From an uncultured Solirubrobacteraceae bacterium (GTDB lineage Bacteria; Actinomycetota; Thermoleophilia; Solirubrobacterales; Solirubrobacteraceae), in the NCBI GenBank assembly GCA_955652215.1, contig CATPAX010000076.1, positions 1-6,132 of the forward strand: a DNA stretch of 6,132 bases, in the 5' to 3' direction. Under the pieces are notes generated by a model. That model was not told where the DNA came from. It worked only from the letters and a program-made list of their open reading frames with translations, and did no database searches. Of this stretch, positions 1 to 5,026 are shown in pieces (position 1 is the first letter of the stretch; each line of letters starts with the position of its first letter). A program made the translations under genes and the position numbers.

Positions 1-186
1 CGCCGGCGCGGACACTGCGAGCTGGGCCACGTCCTCAGCGCGCTGGCGCAGTGCGCTGTCGAGCGTGCCTCGAAGCTCGTCACCCACCAGGACAACCGTG
101 GCGAGCGCAAAAGCTGCCACAGCAGCGACGATCGAGCCCGCTGCGGCGAGGATCAGCCGACCTCTGAGTGATCGCGGCGCCGTCAA
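1..186 (-). CDS. Sensor histidine kinase, N-terminal part (runs off left edge)
   Basis: Only the first 62 codons are present; the frame is open to the window edge. The translation has a short basic N-terminus (APRSLRGR), one hydrophobic helix at about residues 11-33 (LILAAAGSIVAAVAAF...), then an amphipathic stretch, LRGTLDSALRQRAEDVAQLA. That layout (cytoplasmic basic start, first membrane helix, start of an extracytoplasmic sensor region with an LDxxLxxRA pattern) is typical of OmpR-partner kinases in actinobacteria. HAMP, H-box and ATPase domains would lie outside the window, so the kinase call rests on the membrane segment plus its position 21 bases after a response regulator. I chose the TTG start at 186 because GAGGG sits 6 bases upstream. 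An in-frame GTG at 201 has GAGGG only 3 bases upstream and would add five residues. It is inferred to be the last known gene of the minus-strand operon and to phosphorylate the adjacent regulator. Confidence 0.72.
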   Translation of the reverse strand, partial: MTAPRSLRGRLILAAAGSIVAAVAAFALATVVLVGDELRGTLDSALRQRAEDVAQLAVSAPA

Positions 187-207
187 CCCTGACCCTCGCA
201 CCGGCCC

Positions 208-894
208 TCAGGCGCGGAGCTGAAAACCGGCTCCCCGCACGGTGCGGATCAGCGGCGGTGGCCCAAGCTTGCGGCGCAGTCGCGTGACGTATCGGTCGAC
301 CACGTTCGGCTCGGCGGCATCCTCCCAGATCTCCTCGAGCGCATGCTGCCGCGTGAGGGTTCGACCTGGATGGCGGAGCAGCAGTTCGAGCAGCGCCGCC
401 TCTCGGCCGGTCAGCGCGATCTGGCGCGAACCACGAGTGGCGCACCGGGCAAGCGCGTCGAGCGTCAGGTCCGCATAAGAGAGCAGCTGCCCTGATGCAT
501 CGCCATGCCGGCGCAGCAGCGCACCCAGACGGGCGACCAGCTCGGCGACCGCGAACGGCTTGACCAGGTAGTCGTCGGCGCCCGCCTCGAGTCCCGCTAC
601 CCGGTCGGATACCGCGTCACGGGCCGTGAGCATCAGAATCGGCGTCCCGAGACCCTTCGCACGCAGCCGTCGGCACGCCGCAAGGCCGTCGACCCCAGGC
701 ATTGCCACATCGAGCACGATCACGTCCGGTGCGGCGCGCTCGGCTTGCGCGAGGGCATCGCCCCCATCGACCGCGAGCGCGACCTCGAAGCCCTCCGCCT
801 CGAGCGTACGTGCGAGCATCCGCCGCAGTGAGCCGTCATCGTCGGCGACAAGCACGCGCGGACGCTCAGCAGTCCCGGGGTCGCTTACTGGCAT
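208..894 (-). CDS. Two-component response regulator, OmpR/PhoB family
   Basis: DNA-binding transcriptional regulator of 228 residues, the usual family length. The receiver domain covers about residues 12-125. It has the acidic pair D18/D19, phospho-acceptor D62 (VLDVAMPGVDG), the switch threonine T90 (MLTARD) and conserved lysine K112 (LVKPF), so all catalytic residues are intact. The C-terminal winged-helix domain covers about 136-228, with LTGREAALLELLL, a recognition-helix region NVVDRYVTRLRRKL (197-210) and the terminal hairpin IRTVRGAGFQLRA. By pattern it is closest to the MprA/TcrA/PrrA-like regulators of actinobacteria; that is recognition, not a search result. The ATG at 894 is the only reasonable start, because an in-frame stop (the permease TGA at 931-933) lies upstream with no other start codon between. 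The Shine-Dalgarno is weak and lies in a small GC hairpin. Gene order, just before a kinase and after an exporter, suggests it controls its own operon. Confidence 0.95.
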   Translation of the reverse strand: MPVSDPGTAERPRVLVADDDGSLRRMLARTLEAEGFEVALAVDGGDALAQAERAAPDVIVLDVAMPGVDGLAACRRLRAKGLGTPILMLTARDAVSDRVAGLEAGADDYLVKPFAVAELVARLGALLRRHGDASGQLLSYADLTLDALARCATRGSRQIALTGREAALLELLLRHPGRTLTRQHALEEIWEDAAEPNVVDRYVTRLRRKLGPPPLIRTVRGAGFQLRA

Positions 895-895
895 C

Positions 896-913
896 GCGGG
901 TCGTGTGTCCCGC
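896..913 (-). promoter_or_regulatory. Small GC hairpin just upstream of the regulator start
   Basis: On the minus strand, GCGGG (913-909) and CCCGC (900-896) can pair as five G-C base pairs around an 8-base loop. The structure ends one base before the regulator ATG. The only purine-rich stretch that could serve as a ribosome binding site, GAGCGGGA, overlaps the left arm. It might dampen translation of the regulator relative to the exporter genes. A stem this short is also expected by chance in GC-rich DNA, so this is a weak call. Confidence 0.2.
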
Positions 914-930
914 TCGGCTCTAGATACGAC

Positions 931-1755
931 TCATCCGCCGGCCACGTCGCGCCGTAAGAACACCAGGTAGGCGGTCGTTAGCGACGGCACGGCGTAAAGC
1001 GCACAGACCCACGCGGCACGGATGACGGGGGCCCAATCGGTCGGTGTGCGAAGCAGACCCTGCCATGCATTGAACTGGGTGCTGAGCAGGTACGGCTGCG
1101 TGGCGGATAGGCCCGGCAGAATCCCGATCAGCTGGATCAGCAGGGAGATCATCAGCGTTCCCACCACGGCCGCAGCGCTGTTACGGGTGATCGCTGAGAG
1201 CATAAGGCCGATGCAGACGATCGCTCCGATCGGGATCAGGTAGATCAGCAGCCCGAGATACACGAGCTCGAGCCCTTTCGGCGCCGTGATGATCGTCCCC
1301 GACAGCGTCTGCAGCGAGTTGAAGCCAGACTGGACGCTGCCCGCGATCACCGCCACCGTTCCGCTGAGGAGGATCGCTGCGGTCGCGTAGGTGGCCGCCG
1401 CCAGCGCCTTCCCCGTGAAGATCTGCCCGCGCTCGAGCGAACGGGTCAGCACGGTCTTTAGCGTGCCGTTGTGGTCTTCGGAGGCGATGATGTCGCCAGC
1501 CACGAGCGCCGTGATCAGAGGGAACATCCAGACCGCACCGAACAGCAGGATCACCAGCGGCACCGCCAGCCCGCTCCGGTCGAGGTAAGAGGCGAATGCG
1601 AAGTCGCCGCCGCGGCGATCGTGACGGAAGTGGATCGCCAGGACGAAGATGATCGGCACCAGCGCCGCCGCGCCGAGACCGAGATAGGTCCGCTTCTGGT
1701 AGCGGAGCTTGGTCAGCTCCCAGCGGTAGACGGTGCCGACGCCCGGAGACCTCAC
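931..1755 (-). CDS. ABC-2 type transporter permease subunit
   Basis: Integral membrane subunit of an ABC exporter, 274 residues. A cytoplasmic N-terminus (VYRWELTKLRYQKRTYL) leads into about six hydrophobic segments near residues 24-42, 63-90, 118-139, 163-186, 195-216 and 246-266. The stretch after the second segment, ASEDHNGTLKTVLTRSLERG, is the hallmark cytoplasmic loop of ABC-2 permeases, where a conserved E/G-T-L-K pattern couples to the ATPase. Length and topology match BcrB/NatB-like half-permeases, which dimerise. The start is GTG at 1755, overlapping the ATPase stop as GTGA, with the purine-rich AGGCAGGG just upstream. This implies translational coupling and a 1:1 complex with the preceding ATPase. 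Thirty-six bases separate its stop from the response-regulator start. The substrate cannot be read; peptides, antibiotics and lipids are known for relatives. Confidence 0.9.
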   Translation of the reverse strand: MRSPGVGTVYRWELTKLRYQKRTYLGLGAAALVPIIFVLAIHFRHDRRGGDFAFASYLDRSGLAVPLVILLFGAVWMFPLITALVAGDIIASEDHNGTLKTVLTRSLERGQIFTGKALAAATYATAAILLSGTVAVIAGSVQSGFNSLQTLSGTIITAPKGLELVYLGLLIYLIPIGAIVCIGLMLSAITRNSAAAVVGTLMISLLIQLIGILPGLSATQPYLLSTQFNAWQGLLRTPTDWAPVIRAAWVCALYAVPSLTTAYLVFLRRDVAGG

Positions 1756-2759
1756 TGCCCTGCCTGCACGGTCTCGAGCTCGGCCTGGGGTGCGGGTCCG
1801 TCCTCGCCTTCGGTCAGCGAGAAGAACAGATCCTCGAGCGTGGCGGTGCCCGGAATCAGCGCGCGAATCAGCGCCCCCGCCTCGACCAGGGCCTGCGACA
1901 GCTCGGTGACGGCGCCCTCATCGGCCGTGAACGAGATCGTGTCCTGGTTCGAGCGAACCTCGCGAACGCCACGCTGGGCTCGACACACCGCAATCGCTCG
2001 ATGATCATCGGTCGTTGACAGGCGGTAGGTCGTGCCCGCGCTTTGCTTGAGGTCCGCGATTCTGCCCTCATAGACCATCCTTCCCGAGCGGACGATCGCT
2101 ACGCGATTACAGAGTTCCTCGACCTCGGGCAGCAGGTGGCTGGAGAGCACGACGGTGATCCCCTGCTCGGCCAGCCGCCGAATCAGCAGGCGCATGTCCC
2201 GCATTCCGGCCGGATCGAGCCCTGTTGCGGGCTCGTCGAGCATCATCAGCTTCGGGTCGCGCAGCAGCGCAGCAGCGATCCCGAGCCGCTGCCGCATGCC
2301 GTGGGAATAGCCGCCCACCCGATCCGAAGCGCGCTCGGCCAGCTCGACGGTGTCGAGCGCTTGGTCGATCCGGGTCGGCGCGCCGTTACCGTCGAATGCC
2401 GCCAAGAGCTCCAGGTTCCGCCTCCCGGTCAGGTACGGATAGAACGTCGGGGCCTCGACGAACCCCGCGACCCCATCGAGCGCCCGGACGCTCACCTGCG
2501 GGTCGCGGCCGAACAGCCGGACGGAGCCCGCGGTCGGCCGGATCAGCCCGAGCATCATGCGCAGCGACGTCGTTTTACCGGCGCCGTTTGGCCCGAGGTA
2601 GCCATAGACGTCGCCGACCTCGACCGTTAAATCGACGCCGGCGACCGCCGTCAATTCGCCGTAGCGCTTGACCAAACCGCGGACCTCGACCGGCGGGGCG
2701 TCGGCGGAGGCAGGTGCGGCTGCGAGGACCGCCGCCGCACCTGGGGCGCCGTCACTCAC
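1752..2759 (-). CDS. ABC transporter ATP-binding protein, BcrA/CcmA-like exporter type
   Basis: Cytoplasmic ATPase that powers the adjacent permease; 335 residues, within the usual 300-340 range. Walker A is GPNGAGKT (56-63). The Q-loop position carries glutamate in GFVEAPTFYPYLTG (E102). The signature is YSHGM (151-155) rather than LSGGQ. Walker B is LMMLDEP (171-177), the D-loop region is TGLDPAG, and the switch histidine is H208 in LSSHLLPEVEE. The E-for-Q change and the YSxGM signature are characteristic of the bacitracin-exporter BcrA group. The C-terminal extension, about 245-335, has the β-strand-rich character common in this group and ends in an acidic tail. Residues 1-24 form an Ala-rich leader of no evident function. 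The GTG start at 2759 overlaps the upstream stop as GTGA; the Shine-Dalgarno is poor, so translation is probably coupled to the LolA-like gene. Confidence 0.95.
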   Translation of the reverse strand: MSDGAPGAAAVLAAAPASADAPPVEVRGLVKRYGELTAVAGVDLTVEVGDVYGYLGPNGAGKTTSLRMMLGLIRPTAGSVRLFGRDPQVSVRALDGVAGFVEAPTFYPYLTGRRNLELLAAFDGNGAPTRIDQALDTVELAERASDRVGGYSHGMRQRLGIAAALLRDPKLMMLDEPATGLDPAGMRDMRLLIRRLAEQGITVVLSSHLLPEVEELCNRVAIVRSGRMVYEGRIADLKQSAGTTYRLSTTDDHRAIAVCRAQRGVREVRSNQDTISFTADEGAVTELSQALVEAGALIRALIPGTATLEDLFFSLTEGEDGPAPQAELETVQAGQ

Positions 2760-3994
2760 AGCGCTCGAGCAGCCAGCTCCGCCGCCGCGGCAGGAACCGA
2801 CCCGACGACCGTGTAGGTCACGTTCCCGCGGGTGAAGCGGATCATCGTGCCGAGGGCGGTATCGAGCTCCTGGCCGGTCGCGCCCTTGATGGAAACGGTC
2901 GGGAGCGAAAGCCCCTTCCGGTCTCCATTGCTCGCGGATGGCAGGGCAGACTTGCCCTTAGTGGCTGTCTGCTCGATCACGGCGATCCCGCCGAGGTTCT
3001 GCCCATAGGAGACGAGGGCTGCCGGGGTCCCGCCCCAGTCGAGCAACGTCACCGTCTGGCGGGGAAGCCCGACCAGGCTGCTCGGCGCGAGCAGCGGGAA
3101 GCTCAAGTGCCGGGCGACAGCCGCGACGCCGTTGACCTGGGCGTGGGCGCGGTCAGCGTGGCCGGCCTTGCCACGAGCGGCTCCCGCGACGCTCTGGCCG
3201 GCCGGCGTGGCGACCCGCACGACCGTTGCGCCGGTCGGAGGCGTGACCGCGAAGTCCGACGCGGGGACGGCGCCGTAGGAGATGTCAGTGGCCTTCAGTT
3301 CGAGAACCGGCGTGGGGTTATTACGCGCGTACACGGCGATCCGCAACGGCACTCCGCGGGAGGCATCCCAGGCCAGCTCCGCGTCACCCAGGAGACCACC
3401 GTCGTGCTGGGGCGAGATCCGAACGGTGTACGCAGCATGCCCGGCCACGTCGCTCGGGATCGCACCTGAGAGGTTGACGTGGCCCATCAGCTGGCTGATG
3501 TCAGACTGGATCTGGGCGATGGTCGGGAGCTGATCGTGCTTGGTGGTCGAAGCCTTGTCCGCGCCGGCCGTGCCGGTATGGGCGGGAAGGCTTCCCTCGT
3601 AGACCGTGCGGGAGGTTGGGTCGTAGACCCAGAAGCGACCATCCTTAACGACGATCTGCGCATCGCCGTTATCGGACTGGAGCTCGAGCCGCAGGGCCGT
3701 GTGGGACAGCCAAAGCCGACCCGTGGCGCCCGTCAGCAACGGGTCCGATCCCTGAAGGTTCGATGACGCGATCAGGCCGTTCGTGAAGCTGATGCGCGCC
3801 GAGATACCCGCGGGGGCAGGGGCGCTAAGAGCACCATGGATCGCATCGGCCAGCGGTCGAGCCGGGGGCACCGGACCACGGCCGGCGGCCGCGACGGCAA
3901 TCGCGGTGCCTCCAGCGATGACGGCGACCAGGGCGGCGAACGTCCCGATTAGACGGCGGGTGGAAGTGGTGCGCAGGAACTTAGACACGATCAT
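2756..3994 (-). CDS. Exported LolA/RseB-like protein, first gene of exporter operon
   Basis: 412 residues, no database identity claimed. The N-terminus has a basic patch (RTTSTRR) and a hydrophobic helix at about residues 14-37, ending in an Ala-rich segment that might be a signal-peptidase site or a retained anchor. No cysteine is present, so it is not a lipoprotein. The first half (about 45-260) shows repeated β-strand patterns such as GRLWLSHTALRLELQS, AQIVVKDGRFWVYDPTSRTVYEG and AAYTVRISPQ, followed by GVPLRIAVYA and ELKATDISYGAVPASDF. These are typical of the LolA/LppX/RseB fold, whose members bind lipids or act as periplasmic sensors. The second half (about 290-400) looks like a separate DUF4367-like domain (LSFPLLAPSSLVGLP..., IRFTRGNVTYTVVGS). 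Family LolA is about 200 residues, so this is a long two-part variant. I chose ATG 3994; a TTG directly before it is possible. In the operon it probably presents ligand to, or senses stress for, the exporter. Confidence 0.75.
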   Translation of the reverse strand: MIVSKFLRTTSTRRLIGTFAALVAVIAGGTAIAVAAAGRGPVPPARPLADAIHGALSAPAPAGISARISFTNGLIASSNLQGSDPLLTGATGRLWLSHTALRLELQSDNGDAQIVVKDGRFWVYDPTSRTVYEGSLPAHTGTAGADKASTTKHDQLPTIAQIQSDISQLMGHVNLSGAIPSDVAGHAAYTVRISPQHDGGLLGDAELAWDASRGVPLRIAVYARNNPTPVLELKATDISYGAVPASDFAVTPPTGATVVRVATPAGQSVAGAARGKAGHADRAHAQVNGVAAVARHLSFPLLAPSSLVGLPRQTVTLLDWGGTPAALVSYGQNLGGIAVIEQTATKGKSALPSASNGDRKGLSLPTVSIKGATGQELDTALGTMIRFTRGNVTYTVVGSVPAAAAELAARAL

Positions 3995-3998
3995 CAAG

Positions 3999-4006
3999 CC
4001 TTTCTC
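3999..4006 (-). promoter_or_regulatory. Ribosome binding site of the LolA-like gene
   Basis: GAGAAAGG on the minus strand lies 4 bases before the ATG at 3994 and only 1 base before the TTG at 3997. The spacing rules out the TTG and is slightly short for the ATG. A GTG two codons further (3988) would have 10 bases. The site supports initiation at the ATG or, less likely, that GTG. Confidence 0.5.
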
Positions 4007-4030
4007 GCGATTCGTGGCTTCACGATAGGG

Positions 4031-4075
4031 CTCTAGCTTGAAATTACTTTGACAGATCGTGACGCTGGGCTAGAG
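4031..4075. repeat. Inverted repeat CTCTAGC...GCTAGAG bracketing the control region
   Basis: CTCTAGC at 4031-4037 is the exact reverse complement of GCTAGAG at 4069-4075, with a 31-base spacer. The match extends imperfectly outward: GGG precedes the left arm, and AGCC follows the right arm. Each arm places a TAGAG, resembling the actinobacterial -10 element TAGRRT, facing away from the centre. The repeat could therefore reflect two back-to-back -10 elements, or a dyad operator. Confidence 0.4.
4038..4064. promoter_or_regulatory. Candidate response-regulator operator: three phased hexamers
   Basis: Three similar hexamers, TTGAAA (4038-4043), TTGACA (4049-4054) and GTGACG (4059-4064), begin 11 and 10 bases apart, about one helical turn each. 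OmpR-family regulators commonly bind such direct repeats as tandem dimers, and one is encoded in the divergent operon. The block sits where the -35 of a minus-strand promoter would lie and overlaps the likely plus-strand -35. One hexamer may simply be that -35, so the operator role is inference. Confidence 0.3.
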
Positions 4076-4076
4076 A
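4049..4076 (+). promoter_or_regulatory. Predicted promoter for the amidotransferase-P450 unit
   Basis: A perfect -35 element TTGACA (4049-4054) is followed after 16 bases by TAGAGA (4071-4076), which matches five of six positions of the actinobacterial housekeeping -10 TAGRRT. Transcription would begin near 4083, leaving a leader of about 65 bases before the ATG at 4148. No comparable -35 is visible for the minus-strand operon. There, TAGAGC (4036-4031) could be a -10 with an activator-dependent -35 region. Confidence 0.45.
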
Positions 4077-4147
4077 GCCTCAGCAGTGGATGGCGGGTGG
4101 CTCGGGTCGACCGGTGCAAGCATCGCGTCAGGTAGGGTCAAAGCGGA

Positions 4148-5026
4148 ATGTGTCGCTTGTTCGGCATGAGTGGCGGTCATGACCCGGTCCGTGCGACCTT
4201 CTGGCTGCTGGAGGCGCCTGACTCGCTTGCGCAACAGAGCAGGCGCGAGCCCGACGGGACCGGTCTCGGGGCATTCGAGAACGGGCGGCCGGTCGTCTTC
4301 AAGCAGCCGATCGCCGCCTATGAAGACGAGCACTTCGCCCGCGAGGCTCGGGAAATCTCCTCTACGACGTTCGTAGCCCATGTCCGCTTCGCCTCGACGG
4401 GCGCGGTCGAGCTGAAGAACACGCATCCGTTCGAGCAGTCGGGCAGGTTGTTCGCACACAATGGCGTTATCGGCGATCTGCCGCAGCTCGAGCAGGAGCT
4501 TGGAGATGCGCTCGGACTCGTGAAGGGGGACACCGACTCCGAGCGATTCTTCGCGCTGATCACCCGCGAGATCGAACGGGCGGCCGATGTGGGCGAGGCA
4601 ATCGGACGCGCGGCGCGGTGGGTCGCCGAGAACCTGCCGGTGTTCGCGCTGAACCTCGTGCTGATCGAGCCCAGCGACCTGTGGGCGCTGCGATATCCGG
4701 ACACCCACGAGCTGTATGCCTTGCAGAGGCCGGCCGGCGGCCCGACCGGCCAGCGCCATTTGGACCATGCAAGTGCGCGTGGCACGGTCAGGGTGCGCTC
4801 CGGTGATCTGGCAGAGCGCCCTGCGGTGGTTCTGGCGAGCGAACGGATGGACGAGGACTCGCACTGGCAGGAGCTCGCGTCGGGTGAGCTGCTCCACGTC
4901 GACAGCGAGCTGAACGTGACGGTCACGAAAGCGCTCGAGCAACCGCCGGCACACCCGATCACGCTGGCCGACCTGGATCCGCGAGCCGCGGCATCGCAGG
5001 CTCCCACGGCAGCCGAGCAGAAGTGA
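4148..5026 (+). CDS. Class II glutamine amidotransferase-like protein (YafJ/GATase_4 type)
   Basis: N-terminal-nucleophile hydrolase of 292 residues, full family length for a stand-alone domain. After removal of Met1, Cys2 becomes the N-terminal catalytic nucleophile (MCRLFGMSGG). Other conserved elements are PDGTGLG (35-41), AHVRFAS with R80 (77-83), NTHPF (91-95), the oxyanion/binding loop FAHNGVIGD (102-110) and GDTDSE (127-132). These match the YafJ/EgtC branch, which hydrolyses glutamine-type or γ-glutamyl amides. No synthetase or acceptor domain is attached, so the acceptor, or whether it acts as a simple amidase, is unknown. EgtC (ergothioneine synthesis) is a relative, but no other egt gene is visible. 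ATG 4148 is fixed by the need for Cys at position 2; AGGG about 10 bases upstream is a modest ribosome binding site. Its stop overlaps the P450 start as GTGA, so the two are probably co-translated. Confidence 0.92.
   Translation: MCRLFGMSGGHDPVRATFWLLEAPDSLAQQSRREPDGTGLGAFENGRPVVFKQPIAAYEDEHFAREAREISSTTFVAHVRFASTGAVELKNTHPFEQSGRLFAHNGVIGDLPQLEQELGDALGLVKGDTDSERFFALITREIERAADVGEAIGRAARWVAENLPVFALNLVLIEPSDLWALRYPDTHELYALQRPAGGPTGQRHLDHASARGTVRVRSGDLAERPAVVLASERMDEDSHWQELASGELLHVDSELNVTVTKALEQPPAHPITLADLDPRAAASQAPTAAEQK

Noticed and set aside
80..445. Minus-strand open frame of 121 codons across the regulator/kinase junction
   Set aside because: It is out of frame with both the winged-helix domain and the kinase membrane helix. 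The translation is Arg/Ala-rich without a domain.
1471..2004. Plus-strand open frame of 177 codons opposite the permease/ATPase junction
   Set aside because: It is antisense to the ABC-2 loop motif and to the ATPase C-terminus, and has low-complexity composition.
2043..2630. Plus-strand open frame of 195 codons opposite the ABC ATPase
   Set aside because: It is antisense to the Walker A, signature and Walker B region of a clear ATPase, so it is a shadow frame.
2714..3469. Plus-strand open frame of 251 codons opposite the LolA-like gene
   Set aside because: Composition is Arg/Gly/His-rich and domain-free, and the minus-strand frame has a signal anchor, β-strand patterns and operon context.
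3995..3997. TTG as start of the LolA-like gene
   Set aside because: Only one base separates it from GAGAAAGG, and an ATG follows immediately with better spacing.
3995..4147. Small RNA, riboswitch, tRNA or terminator in the divergent spacer
   Set aside because: No cloverleaf, no stem followed by a T-run and no known aptamer pattern was seen. The inverted repeat has a 31-base spacer and fits promoter or operator elements better.
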